Notes under the pieces: generated by a model
The model's input: the letters and a program-made list of their open reading frames with translations, nothing else
Databases searched by the model: none
Told to the model about the DNA's origin: nothing
Made by a program: the position numbers and the translations under genes
Shown here: piece by piece, positions 30,759-43,299 of the stretch
Numbering within the stretch: position 1 is the first letter of the stretch
How the letters are laid out: each line of letters opens with the position of its first letter
Source of the DNA: Rhizophagus clarus
Lineage: Eukaryota; Glomeromycota; Glomeromycetes; Glomerales; Glomeraceae
Direction of reading: 5' to 3'
Assembly (NCBI GenBank): GCA_015698045.1
Contig: BLAL01000071.1
Location: 64,501 to 128,500 of the forward strand
Length of the DNA: 64,000 nucleotides

Positions 30759-31069
30759 GTAAGGGTTCGTATTGGAAATAATTATAACTCAGAACACTAA
30801 GATCACATGAAAATTTATTTTATAATTAAGAGAGGCTCGAAAATATACTAAATAAGGATAGAAAGATTATTTCTTTTTTTTATTGAGATTTTATTTTTGT
30901 TGTTCTGTTCTAATTTGATAAGGGTATATTAGGATTAGTTAAAATTTTGTAAGTATGAGAAACCAAAGACCAGAAGATTTTCAATAAGTAGATTAATTAA
31001 TTAGTTTATTCGCTTAAACTATTTAGTAGCGTGTATAATAAATCAATTAATAAAGTCGACAATTTAATG

Positions 31070-31889
31070 CTAATCAAAATAACTAGGAATATTGATATTC
31101 AGAGCTTTTAATATTATTTTTGAACAATTCATGTTATAATTTATATCTTCAATATTAAGTGAATCTAAATTAATGTTAGAAGCAATGAACGTATTAATTT
31201 CATCTTCGCTATTTCCACCATGTTTATTCTCAATTCCTCCATGATCAGTCGTTAACAATATTAAAGGATTTTCATATTTCTCAAAGATTGATTCTATAAT
31301 AGTTCCTATATAATTATCTGTTTCTTTTAATTTTTTTTTGTATTCATTTGAATTAAAATCATACAAATGACCGACCTCATCAAGATCAACTAAATTAATA
31401 AATAAAAATTTTAAATCATTTATGTTATAGATATAATTTATTACGTTTTGGACTAAATATGAATTGTAAATTGGTTTTTTTAATATATAGTGATTGAAAT
31501 ACATCCAATATTTTGATAGAAAATTCTCATTTAATAATGAAGCGTATCTGTCGATAGTTAATTCTGGCTCTATCATGCCTGTTATAATCGGTTCCTATGA
31601 AACGAACGCAGCAGATTTATAAATTTTATATGATTCTAATATAATTTTAAACAAACTTGGATATTCCTCATTATTATAAGGAATGTCAAGATTTTCAAGC
31701 TTTAACTTATGCTTATCAGGTCGAACTCCAGTTAAAATAGACCCCCCAATTTTGGGTACTATTGGATGGAATTACAGAATTAACATTATAAATAGTCCCG
31801 TTTTTAGATAAATTGTTTATATTTGAACAGGATTGATTGATAAATCTTCCAAGACCGTCAATTGCTATTATAATGGTAACTTGAAACAT
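31070..31889 (-). pseudogene. Alkaline-phosphatase-superfamily phosphodiesterase-like
   Basis: From ATG at 31889 (MFQVTIIIAIDGLGRF, first metal ligand Asp) through a nucleophile region (NSTQNWGS) with a one-base G insertion in a G run at about 31745, then a TAG at about 31600, then an open 168-codon part. That part has FINLVDLDEVGHLYDF (D and H metal ligands), ETDNYIGTII and TTDHGGIENKHGG, the D-H and H ligands of type I phosphodiesterase/nucleotide pyrophosphatase enzymes. The whole resembles a single-domain phosphohydrolase of about 270 residues. Frameshift plus stop make it a probable pseudogene; substrate unknown. Confidence 0.75.
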
Positions 31890-33554
31890 GATTTAAAATC
31901 TAATAAATTTAAATCAATCAATTATTGCTTAAATAAACTTTTGCGTATATATCAATATATTTAATACAAAGTAAAATCAAATTGTATCTTTAATTAATTA
32001 ATCATGTATTTGACAAAATGATTGTATTGTATTTTTGTTTACAAATTTAACAATAGTATTACATATTTTTTGTGTAAGCGATAACGTATTGTTATATAGT
32101 GTATTCATAATAAATAGAGTTATAGTTAATTAGTAATAACATGGAATAATTTTTTATTTTATTTAGTTATCATTTATTAGTAATAGCTAACTTTCAAGTT
32201 GGCCTTTTTAATTACTGTATTTAATTATCTTACAACCGTTCAACACAATTAAGCTGATCTAACATTAGGTCATGCGAAAGTTGAAAGTATACTTAAAATT
32301 TAATGTATTGAAATTAAGTAATATAACAGTCAATCCTATTTTCAAAATCTAAGCTCTTAAGCCGATTCTTTCATAATAGAAATATAAGTTAAATTGCTTG
32401 CACTGATTAAGAAATGAATTTGATTTATTTGTAAACAGATGTGATGGCATTTTAATGTATTAGACTATTTATCATTTATTAAATCATTTATTATAAAGTT
32501 TATAAATAATCGCTTATGATCATTTTTTCCAAATAAAAGTAAATTAAATGCGACTATGATTTTTTTTATGGGTCATTAACTTAGTGTTTTCATACTTTTG
32601 TGACATAATCTCATAGTATCTTACTGTATATTGTAATTAAAAATATGTATTTAAAAACAATTTAAATTTGATTTTTATAAACTGTATTAAGTAAATTAAA
32701 TACTGACCTTAAACTTTTATGATAAACTATTTTAAGATGCATTTTTTTAAATTTGTTTCACAATCCTTTATCTCGTTTGGCTATTTAATATAATGGAAAT
32801 AAATAATAAATATTGCTAAAGCTGTAAAAAATAAGATAAAAATGACTATTTCTATATCATCCTGAAAGAAATATTTTATGATTCGGCGTTCTCATTTAGA
32901 TGTGATTTTGAAGCATAAATTTCTTTTAAAGGAAGTTTCAGTTTACTTCATTAAATGAAAGAATGATTATTACTTTAAATTATTTTGTTTATTTATCAAA
33001 TTGCCAATTATAAAGTAGATAATTGCTATTCACACTATTCATACAGTAAGTTATAATTATCGTATACTTGATATTAATTTATTGTGTCAAATTAGTCATC
33101 TGATTATCTGTAAAGTTAGAAGAAATATTTCTTTTCATATTAAACTCACCCTTATTCAAATCGATATAATAGGAATTACAAACATAGTTATACTTGAATG
33201 ATTTGTCTTTCCAAATGTCATATTATTAGATACTTTAAATAACAATATATTAAACATATTAATTTTTAGCAGCTATTACTTTAGTATTAGCAAGTTACTT
33301 ACTTTAGTTTAGCCGTAAATCTTCAATTCATGAAAATCATCTGTATTTATTGATACACAATTAATGCATACTGTGATTGTATTTACTAACATATACTGTA
33401 ATTATGTATTTACTAACGTATACTGTAATTATGTATTTACGAACAAAATCACTAAATTTATTAATAAATTTTCTAACAAACAGAAAAATTATTTAAATAC
33501 TAATATCCTATAAGTAACTATAAATAATGATTGTGAACGTTCTTATTTAATATC
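31890..33554. other. Long AT-rich intergenic, no gene seen
   Basis: No credible ORF on either strand. The last 200 bp before 33555 hold short direct repeats (TATACTGTAATTATGTATTTAC, two adjacent copies, near 33385-33440) that could be part of the BCS1-like promoter. Confidence 0.55.
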
Positions 33555-34560
33555 ATGGATTTATCAATTGTCAAACCTTTCACAAATCAATTCTCTCAAT
33601 CCCAAATACAATCGATCCTCACTGCATGGCTTCCCACAAAAATTTCACCATATCTTACGGGAATATTAATGGTTGATATGTATGCTATTAGTGTTATTGC
33701 TACTGGTCTCACTACTCTAGCATACTTAGCATATTCACTATTAATTAAATTAATGGTTGGAAAGTTTAATTCAAAAACTCTTATTACTTTACAAATAGAT
33801 TATTATAGCATAGGTACTTACAACAAGCGAAATAAAAATATAATGCATGAAGCTTTGTCATGGCTTATTTCAGAACAGACCAAAAATTATGATAAAGGAT
33901 CATATGTTTTGAACATTTTTAATAATATTAATAATAAAAATATAAATGCTATTCCCCACTTTAATATATTACCAATAAACAATCATGAGATAGATATTAC
34001 TTATAAAGATGTTAATTTTAAGATAAAATACAAGATTCCAGAAAATAGTAACAATACAAGTATTAAAAATAATGGGCTTTGTAATTATAATGTCCAATAC
34101 AAACCATTTGATATTGAGAAGCCTTCAATTTATTTATCAATGCAAGAATCAAATACTTGTGTAAAAGATATAACTACACTTTTAAACGATATTATACTGG
34201 AATATTTAGAATTTATTAAAAACTACAACGGACATTATAAATACGAAAATAATCAAGCACGTTAGATGCAAATACACAAATTAACATTATGCAGAGGATT
34301 AGACAGTATTGCTTTGGAAGAAAAAAATAAAAAACTTTTGCAAAAAGAAATAGAAACTTTTATTAACAATAAATTATTTTATGAAAAAATAGGTATTCCT
34401 TACAGAAGAGGGATTCTTTTATTTGGAAAGCCAGGAACAGGAAAAACTAGCTTAATAAACGCGATAACTTCTTATTTATCACGTGACATTTATCATTTAA
34501 ACATCAAAATGATTAAAGATGATTATGAATTAAACGCTTTATTCAGTTCAGTGCCTCGAT
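33555..34560 (+). pseudogene. BCS1-like AAA ATPase, truncated
   Basis: The N-terminal part has a hydrophobic segment (ISVIATGLTTLAYLAYSLLI, residues 47-66), then a BCS1-N-like region. In the same frame after a TAG at 34263-34265 comes SIALEEKNKKLLQKEIETF and IPYRRGILLFGKPGTGKTSL with a perfect Walker A (GKPGTGKTS), then SRDIYHLNIK. After FSSVP (about 34552) the similarity stops: Walker B, sensor and C-terminal parts are missing. BCS1 proteins are mitochondrial inner-membrane chaperones for the Rieske protein; fungi of this type also carry expanded paralogues. One stop plus loss of half the AAA domain makes this a pseudogene. Confidence 0.75.
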
Positions 34561-34714
34561 TCTTAAGGAATTCTAATTGTTTCTTCATCCAATCTTCTTT
34601 TGATTCAAATTCGAGTTTACCTTTTACATATCCTTCAGTTTTAATTTCAGTAAAATCACAATCTTTCATTATAAATACTCTTTTATCAGCTTTCTTTATA
34701 CTATCAATACTCAT
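34523..34714 (-). pseudogene. Unknown fragment joined in opposite orientation to the BCS1-like remnant
   Basis: The opposite strand immediately beyond the BCS1-like break is open and coding-like (KRVFIMKDCDFTEIKTEGYV, then KEDWMKKQLEFLKNRG). It probably represents another gene brought in by an inversion or insertion that cut the ATPase gene. No domain recognised. Confidence 0.35.
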
Positions 34715-34764
34715 AGTACATCTACAATCTAATTTGATTTTTTACTCAAAATTCCAACGCTAAT

Positions 34765-35390
34765 TGTAATTTTGAAAATCGTTAGTTTATCACATTTTAA
34801 TATAAATGAATAGGCCACTGGCTCCAGAGAAAAATAAAATTTCATCAAATACATAAAATCATGTAACTTATTTTTATGTATTATCTTTACATTAAAACAA
34901 AAAAGTATACGCAATAGTTTAGGTAGTCTTATGCTTCGCTAATAGCAAAACAGGTTCTGCTGAACCATTAACAAAATATAAATATCTATTACACTAACAT
35001 TTTACTTAATGAAAATCATTTTTAAGCAATTTTTTTCATTTAAAAACAGAAATATATTATTAAAATTTAAATAAAAATGAATGATAGGTGGCATCATGGC
35101 GATGTAAAACTTTGTATCATGTTCACTAATTGGAACAAAGTTTTCATCAATAAATAATTGAATAAAGATTAATACTATTATTGAATGCAGGTGAAATAAA
35201 ATCAATTTGGATAATTAAACAAATTTTATGAAAACCATCATATTTATAGCCATTTATGTTTCAATAATTTAATAAAACGTAATCCATTAAAATTATCTTA
35301 ATTCTTTTATACAAAAATTGTCACAATTCAAGAATTTAGTAAACCATATTATCTGGAGTTCATAAAATGATAAAACGTACTCCTATATTT
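34765..35390. other. AT-rich, no supported gene
   Basis: No clear ORF. Short exon-like pieces on the minus strand may belong to the Cys-rich remnant described next, but I cannot place splice sites. Confidence 0.4.
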
Positions 35391-35990
35391 ATTAATAAGG
35401 ATCATAAAATCAATTAACCAAAATAGAATATTCACAATCTGAACAAATCCATTTTTTTTCTTTCTCATCGATATAATTAAATACATTATCTTTTTGTCTA
35501 TATTCCTTACATTTACAAGTAATATCAGAAGCAATTTAAACTACAAATAACAAAAGATATTATTTATTTATACTGAAATTCTAATGAAAATAATTTCTTA
35601 TATATCACATCTTGTACAATTGAAGAACATTTGATGCAATTCCAATTTTTAAAGAGTAATTATATTCAAAAATTCTTTCTTTCTCCTCAAAGTTATCGCA
35701 GAAACATCTGATTTTAATTAAAACCCCTTGAACTAAAATAAAAATATACTTAGCAACTTGTAATTATCAATTAAAAAATGATAATTACCTTCTCTTTTTA
35801 AATTATACTTTTTGATATTTAATTTCATTAACATCTTTTTGATAAAAAATTTTTTTTTATCAAAATTCCAAATAATTGCTCTTACTCTTTTCTTACTAAA
35901 CCTTTTCTTGCAACATTTGTAATATCCACATTCATAACAACATTTGAGTAAACAATAGGGTAACAATTGCAATAAACTGAATAACTACAA
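35391..35990 (-). pseudogene. Cys-rich multi-exon remnant
   Basis: Minus-strand blocks share a pattern. One at about 35720-35590 encodes IRCFCDNFEEKERIFEYN, then NWNCIKCSS. One at about 35540-35405 encodes ITCKCKEYRQKDNVFNYI, then KKWICSDCEYSI. Both read C-x-C...W-x-C-x2-C, so they look like duplicated zinc-binding exons. A third block (35972-35733) has CCYECGYYKCCKKRF. GT and AG sites occur between them, but one frame change inside the first block suggests decay. Possible zinc-binding protein; family not recognised. Confidence 0.4.
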
Positions 35991-36828
35991 AAAACAAAAA
36001 ATTTTAATTAATGAAGTTTGTTAAAAAAATAAAATGTGATATACCTGTTTCTATTAATACAATTTTGTCAGAATCAATTTCAAGCAAATATTCTTAATTT
36101 AGATTCAAAATAATTGATTTTTTTCATTATTGAAAAAAGATTATACTAAAATATTTGAAATATTTTCTCACGTTAAAATTATGGAAAACATGATTTAGAA
36201 AATAAATACTTAATTGAGATATGAAAGCCATAAAATTAATTCATATCTGATATGTTTTGTATTAAAATATTCCATCCTTAAGTAAAAAATAATTTGATTT
36301 TATTATCGTATATGAGTAATAGTAATATCAGAAAATAAGAAAATTTATTCAAACCCTATCATTGCACATCTAATAAATATAAAAAAGAAAAACCTATTGA
36401 TGAAGAATAACTAAGATTGTGTGCTTATTTATATTCTATTTCTAAATTTTCTTATAGAACAAATTTTACTCAATCTTGACTTATTATTATATTATGCTCT
36501 TTTTATTAAGTTTTTTAGAATAGAAATCAAATTTTATCACACAAATCCATATAAAAGTAGTCAGATAACGCAATATTATTATAACTATTTAAGCATTTTC
36601 ATTAAAATAAATTGTTATAAACATTTCTATATCTAACTTGAATATATAGACAAATTATTTCTTAAATTTTTCAAAGATTTCTAAAAAAAATCTATCTGTA
36701 TAAAATTACGAGTTTGTGAAAAACTAATGATAATACAAATATATTTACATGGCTAGTTACGCCTCTTAGCCTGCTCGTAGAGCCGTTTAATATAATATAA
36801 TCACATACAAAAAGAAAGTAACGTGTAA
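35991..36828. other. AT-rich, no gene seen
   Basis: No supported ORF; the open stretch at 36421-36636 is hydrophobic AT-rich noise. Confidence 0.5.
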
Positions 36829-37317
36829 TTAAAGCATTGATAGAATCACCAGTATTTTCATTAAACAACACATTTTCACTAATAATCCAATATCTCTTAT
36901 TTCAATCCGTGCTAAGGGTTTTTCTTTTTGGGCTGAATTATTATCCCAAGCTTCTTTCATAAACAATAATATATGATTGAGATCAAGTGAAACATTAGCA
37001 GGACGGCCTCGAGATCCAGTAATATTGAGAAAATTTTCATTCCAAAATTTCGATTGGTTTTTTCCTTTTCTTAATATGATAACAGATATTATTTTTTTTA
37101 TTATTTTCAGCTCTAAATCTGAATCTCCAGGATTACTACTATTTTGTATTTGTAATGATGAGAAAGATAATGATAGACTAATTTCAATAGAAGATAAAGG
37201 GAAAGCAGACTTGTGAAATACAGTAAAGTGATCACAATATTTACACTTTAACTTGTCATTAGTCCCAGTAACAAAAGCTTGACAACCGCAAGCAACTCCA
37301 TCCTTTTGACAGGCTCC
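36829..37317 (-). pseudogene. Zinc-binding domain protein fragment lacking a start
   Basis: Open from just after a TAA (37318-37320) to TAA at 36829, 162 codons, with no ATG near its start. The beginning encodes GACQKDGVACGCQAF, then KLKCKYCDHFTVFHKSAF, giving a C-x-C...C-x2-C-x-H pattern. Later it has NFLNITGSRGRPANVSL and KEAWDNNSAQKEKPLARIE. It looks like the N-terminal exon of a lineage-specific Cys/His protein. The rest is not found, and upstream sequence is AT-rich. Confidence 0.5.
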
Positions 37318-39231
37318 TTATTGTGATGTTGAAGTATTTTGATGCGGAGGAGAGAAACCTGTATGAAGTGCATTATAATAATTATAATAGAAACAAATAT
37401 ATTAAATGTAAAAAATCATCTATATAGCAATTAAGTAATCTCTACTGCAATGACTAAAATTAACATCATTATCAAGCAAATAATTCAATATACAATTCAA
37501 AATCTATAAAAAAAGTAAAAAAGAAATAATTAAACATCAATTGAAATTTAAATTAATCAACCATTCGCAAGTTTTTATCTAACAGTACATTAGTGTAAAA
37601 TAAAATAAGTTTAACACAATGAAAAAAAAATAAATTAACTCAAAAAACTATATAAAACCTCCAATGAAGCTGCTAGTCACAATGTTCCTATAACGGGCTT
37701 AAGAGCTGTCTATTCGATCATAAAAGAAGAAAAAGAAAAGTTAATATTCTGTATTTTAAGCATTGATACAAGCTCAATCACGTAATCGACCGGTTTTTGA
37801 TCCGATGCTATATCTAGTGAATTATGATTGCATTAGAGCTGAAAATCCTATTATAGATAAAGTAACAGTCATTCCTTCAGGATAATAAAAAAAAGAACTT
37901 TTATAAGTTGGAAGTTCTTTTAATGGCTTTCAAAATCGAGCTGAAATGACTCTGAACTGACTCCAAACTAATCGGTTAAAAAAAAAAGATTGGCATTAAA
38001 ATTATGTTGATTGAAAACCAATCAAAATTTTTTTGATTGATCTTAATCACATGGTCTACCTATGTCTTAATTTTGACGAAAGTAGCTGATATATTGCTTA
38101 ATGGGCATTTTTGGTTAAGTCGATAACAATAAATAAATAAATAAATATTGCTTAATGAGTGTTCATTTATTCGTTTATTCCAAATGCCCACAACCCTAGC
38201 CATGGCGAAAAAAAAGTGGCAGACACGTAACTGCCATTTATTCATCACAAGCGTCACACCCCTCCACGTTTTATTGTTTATTATTTATCTGAAGGACTTA
38301 GTTTTTTTCGAGTAGGTGAAATACTATTTGTCATACATTATTCGTCACACTATATTTTCACGTGTTAGTGCATAACTCTGTAATGCGGGCCAAATGTCAT
38401 GTGACTGCCACTTTTTTTTTGCCATGGCTAGGGTACTTCTAAATGCCTGTATGTCGTCATATGAAATAAATAAATAAATTGCTTAATGGGAGTCAATTGC
38501 GAGCCGATGAAGAACCGAAATGGTACCGACGAGCCGATTCCCATCCCTAAATTTTTTTTTGTATAACATCATGAACTTTATTAAATGAAAATTGTGGAGC
38601 TATAACTATTACATTATATTCCAGCCAAAACAAATAAATTCAGCTAACCGAAGTACCACCAGTTCTGTCAGGTCCCATCCCTAATTTATTTATTTATTTA
38701 TTTATTAATGTTAAGACTTAGTGGTCGCAAAATTTAAAAGGAAAGCTACACCCTGAAGTCAGGACGTGAAAAGCTAACTACTCGAAATAATGTAAAACCC
38801 CTAATGGAGCTCCTAGCCATAATGTTAATATAGAAGGCCATGGGCAACTAGTCTAGCGAACCAGAAAAAAAACAAAAAAAAAGAAGAAAAATATGTATAT
38901 AAAGAGAAATCTATATTAATAAAATTATTGAAAACAAATAAAGAACTAATACTAGCCCCTCTGTGTAAGTAATTAGAGCTTAAACTATATATGTACGGTC
39001 TTTTGTCTAACGGAATAATATGTGATCATAAGCCCATCTTCGTATAATGTGACCATTACTTACTGTACTATAATAGTAAATGATCTTCAAGCATCAACCT
39101 AAGTTTGATACTCAAATATCATTACTATTCTTGGACTATTTATTTATTCTACGTATTTAAATTTGGCAAACAATATTTTTTGAATGTTATAAATGCACAT
39201 ACGAAGCGCAACAAATTTTCAATAAAACAAA
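37318..39231. other. Intergenic with transposon-end debris
   Basis: No gene. Contains the MITE at 38194-38433, TTTA/AAAT tandem runs (38130-38150, 38460-38480, 38690-38705), and several short segments ending in CCCATCCCTAA (38545, 38680) that look like element ends. Confidence 0.5.
38194..38433. mobile_element. MITE with about 28-bp TIRs
   Basis: CCCTAGCCATGGCGAAAA...GTGGCAG at the left faces CTGCCAC...GCCATGGCTAGGG at the right, with one or two mismatches. 240 bp, no ORF. Flanks are both A/T-rich and I cannot fix a target duplication, so the superfamily is open. Confidence 0.6.
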
Positions 39232-41003
39232 ATGTTTAGACTACAATATGTCAAATTATCTTGTGAAGAAATTTCTGCATTTAATACTATTATAAATCTT
39301 ATTAAAAAATATGATTGTATTAAATATTTTCAAATAAGTGAATCTTCAATATTTTATGAAAGAGAAAGTGGTTTAATTAACTTTTTGTCTAAAAAAAAGA
39401 AGAAATTACTTGTTGAAATAGAAGTAATAAACGAAAATGTTGGTAATGACGAAGTTGAAAAAGTTTATAATGAAAATAATAAACGTAAAATAGATGCAAG
39501 CGACAAATGTAATATAAGCTATAAACGAAATAAAACTAACAAAAATAGCGAAGGCGAAGAGATAGAGAAAAATGGGGTTGAAAAGGAAATTTATAATAAC
39601 GATGTCGAAAAAGATGAAGTTAACGTTGAAAAAATAAGCAAAAATGGTGATGAAGATGTTCTTTTTGACGGTGAAGAAATATCAAATAATGTGGAACATA
39701 CTGGGAAATCCAATGACATTAGTGTAGATGTTGACGTTGAAGAAGTATCAAATAATGTGGAACATGTTGGAAATTCCAATGAATTAAAAAAAAATGTGAT
39801 TGAAAATTCCAATGACGTTTGTGAAGACGTTGATGCTAAAGAAGTATCAAATAATGTGGAACATACTGAAAATTCCAATGAATTAAGAAAAAACGTGATT
39901 GAAAATTCCAATGACGTTATTGTAGATGTTGACATTGAAGAAGTATCAAATAATGTGGAACATACTGGAAATTCCAATGAATTAAGAAAAAACGTGATTG
40001 AAAATTCCAATGACGTTTGTGTAGACGTTGATGTTGGTAAAATAACAAATAACTTGGATAATGTAATATTCAATAACAATTTCATGGATATTGATATGGT
40101 ACCAGTAATAATCAATAGCCACGACTATCAGTTATATAATCAACAATCAGTATCAGATTGTGTTGTATTGTTGAATAATCTGCAAATAGTGAATCATAAT
40201 GGTAATTCTATTTATCAGTTAGACAATGAAAGTATCTCTTTTGACTACAATTCCTCTTTTTTCGTTACAAATAAAAACGAACCAACCATGGTCGACCCCA
40301 CGTTGATTATTAATAATCCTATATTAACAGAAACTAATCCTACTAATCCCGCAAAACTCAAAAAACTTCAAAAGCTTGCTGAATCCATTTTAACTTTTAA
40401 TAATGCTGATTATAGGTTCAACATAGAAGGAAATAAAAACAAAACTTTGTTGTTTAACGTATTTGAAAACTGTATCAATTTCGAAATTAAATTAGGTGCC
40501 GATAATTGTAAACTTTTAAAATACTATTTTAAAGCGGGAGCTTATTTAAACGAGTTATTTAATATTGTTCAAAAAGAATTATCAGAAAATTTGGCGAAAT
40601 CTTAGAAAAAAACATTGTTACTGGAATTTTGAAAGGAGCTGGTATTCTTCAATCATTAATAGATCAAAATCAGAAAAATGATAGATCAGTCAAAACTGCA
40701 GCAAATAGATTTTATAATATTGCTTCTAGAGTCTTCAAAGTTTACAATATATTTCCTCATCCTAATGCACAAATATTTCGAGCTGACGGTGTTTCAGGAG
40801 ATAAATTATTGAAGATTGGTAATAATTTCGAATTCGAGTGTTTTGTTAAGCACTTAGAAATTGAAGTCAAAAATAATTTTGATTTAAATAGCCAATTTGG
40901 TGAATTGAAATTAAATTCTGATTTGATTTCATGTGAAATTATAGATAATGTTAAAAAAATTGCTTTAAATCCTAATGAAAAGGATATTATTGAATTTGAA
41001 TGA
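39232..41003 (+). pseudogene. Acidic repeat protein, one frameshift
   Basis: The ORF from ATG at 39232 has a conserved-looking N-terminus (FRLQYVKLSCEEISAFNTII), a Lys/Asn-rich stretch, then four diverged repeats of about 37-42 residues with SNNVEHTGNSNELRKN and IENSNDVCVDVDV, and an Asn/Asp-rich linker. The C-terminal domain starts LKKLQKLAESILTF. At about 40590 the frame shifts by one base. In the new frame the protein continues through GEILEKNIVTGILKGAGILQ to TGA at 41001. Without the shift it would be about 590 residues. The region from 40340 on is compositionally normal and probably a folded domain. No known family recognised. Confidence 0.55.
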
Positions 41004-41476
41004 TAATGATTTTATACAAAATATTTTTTATTTCCTTTTTTTTTTCTGTTTAAATAAATAAACATTTCTTTATTTCTTATTACGTTTTAATCCGGTGAAA
41101 TATTTTTGATCGATTTTATTATTTCTAAATTAAGTACAAATAAATATTATATGTAATTAAGTCATAATAGGCCTGTTCAATTCTGATTGTTCAAATTTTT
41201 GATCGGGTTTTGGGTTTGTTGAAAATTTTTTGCGTCAGCTGTCAGCTGACGCAAATCGACAGTTGACGCACAACATATATAAAGAAAGATTTGAAGAATT
41301 TTACACCTGAGTAAACTCTTCGTATTTAATAATGATAACCCATATTGTTTGTAAAAATCATAACAAAAGAATATATATTACTTCAAGAGTTATCTAAATT
41401 TATTTGAATATTTTAAAATAAGCGTAGGCGCTTTTTAAGGTTAAAAACAATAAGTTAACTGTTAAATATTTCTAAA

Positions 41477-42177
41477 GTGACTAGGACTAGACATAGTACT
41501 AGACGAAATAATGCACAAAAACGTAGAGATATGGAAAGAGCTATTAGACGTCGTAATCAAGTTAGAGAGAACCTTTCTTATGGTAGGTGCATATTTTGGT
41601 TTTAAGGAGGTCAAGTAGGTCATGATTTTGGTATTAAGAACTGCATCCAAGACTACAGCTGAAAGTCCACCTTTTTATTGAAATGTGCCCAGGAATCGTT
41701 GAGTTGAAAGTGCTGAAAGCTATATGTTGTGTGGGTCAACGATAGTCGTAAGTGCCAGAGGCCTGATGACGGGACCTATTGTGTTGAAGTCGACTATATA
41801 CTCATTAATATGTTTTTCTTTGAAAAACAGGTGACGGAGAATCATCCCCTACGGTTGCTCCCATTATGGCTCCTGTTACAATGATGTTGGACCAAAACAG
41901 CCCACCTTCATATAACGAGATGATTGGCGTAGAGCAGGATCAGAATGGTCTTTGGAGGTGTAGGTATATAGTATTGTTTGATAGGTTATATGGACGGGAC
42001 CGAAGACCATTATCACATTTTCATAATGATAGGGAAGTTTCAATTAGTTGTAGTAGGAGTAATTGGTGTCCAATGAAGGACTATACAATGAATGCTCATG
42101 GCAGTTCTTTTATTGACATTAGTCTATCGAGAAGAGTTAGTCGTAGGACACCTAGAGTTAGAAGGGTTTTAAGATGA
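41477..42177 (+). CDS. Small basic two-exon gene, unknown
   Basis: Exon 1 (to about 41581) encodes a very basic peptide (TRTRHSTRRNNAQKRR, then RRRNQVREN) ending at GGTAGGT. The intron of about 250 bp ends AAAAACAG at 41830. Exon 2 begins GDGESSPTVAPIMAP and runs to TGA at 42175-42177, with LWRCRYIVLFDRLYGRDRR and a basic end (SRRVSRRTPRVRRVLR). The first in-frame ATG is in the middle of exon 1 (41532), or a further upstream exon exists. The high Arg content suggests nucleic-acid binding. Family not recognised. Confidence 0.4.
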
Positions 42178-42595
42178 TAAATCATTTTGTATTTGTCGAC
42201 CCTAATGGTCAGGGATTTTGACTATCGTAAATTGGGTGTTACTGTTTGGGATTTGTATAGGCCTGGCACCTGCGATGAGGATGATTTGCGTTAGGATATT
42301 TAAAAAATTTAAATAAAATGGATTAATTTAGTTTCTAAATGAGATAGGTTAGAAGTGTTTATTTACACTGATATTAAGTAAATTATTGGGATTGGGCCTA
42401 GTTATACATAGTAACAAAAAATGGTTTTTATGAGAGGCACTTAGTGTCAAAGTGATTCTAGAGTAATTCTTTAAATTAAAACTATATACCCATTACATAT
42501 TTTATGTCAATTTTAAAATAAAATAGATCTTTTCATCACTTACAATATATTCGCTTATTAGTAATATCAATAATATCAACTGTATAATCTAAAAT
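42178..42595. other. No gene seen
   Basis: AT-rich 3' flank of the two-exon gene and 5' flank of the hAT-like MITE. Confidence 0.4.
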
Positions 42596-43133
42596 TAGTG
42601 TTGCAATCCGTTGATTCGAAATTCATTCGAGTCATCCATTAGAGTTTCGGTCGAATGACGGATGAATCCGGATAGGAAAAACAGATTATCCGGATGATCT
42701 GCATAGAAAAAAAAAATTTTTCAAATAAAAAATTTAGTACTATTTTGTTAACATCCAATTTCCATCCAAATCCGAATTTTATGTCACATTTAAGCAAATA
42801 TATCGTACAGTACAAACTAGAAAAGATTTCAGTTTTAGTTTACAGGTATGGAATTATCTTGGGAGGTAGGCGTTCTTGTTTGTTGGTTCTTTCTTCTGTG
42901 AATAGTACTAACTACTTTTTCTACAAAAAAAAAAAAAAAAAAAAAATACTAAAAAAAATATTCATCCGAAATGGTTAGTATTACAATCCGGATGAATCCG
43001 TAATCCGATATCATCCGGATGTATTCGGTGGATATCCGGATGGGTAAAGGATGAATCCGCGGATCCATTACGAATATTTGAATCATTTCAAATCAGATTG
43101 ACAGATCACGGATTCATCCGGATCGCAACACTA
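42596..43133. mobile_element. hAT-like non-autonomous element
   Basis: 538 bp. Left end TAGTGTTGCAATCCG, right end (opposite strand) TAGTGTTGCGATCCG. Flanks are TCTAAAAT and TGTAAAAT, an 8-bp target duplication with one mismatch. TIR sequence and TSD length fit hAT. The ends are packed with ATCCGGAT and GGATGAATCC motifs in both orientations. The middle has an A20-type homopolymer. No transposase inside. Confidence 0.75.
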
Positions 43134-43299
43134 TGTAAAATCAATAAATAAACATTCATATATTTAAAAATGATAAAATAAAGATAAATTAAATTAAATC
43201 TAATTACATATATTATTATTATTATTTACTCTATAATGTTATAATCTTACTATTTCAGCGAGTGTTTTTAATTTTTCCGTACGTATGATCATTAAATAA

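Noticed and set aside
39591..40115. Ser/Thr-rich minus-strand open frame
   Set aside because: Antisense of the acidic repeat protein; repeats explain its openness.
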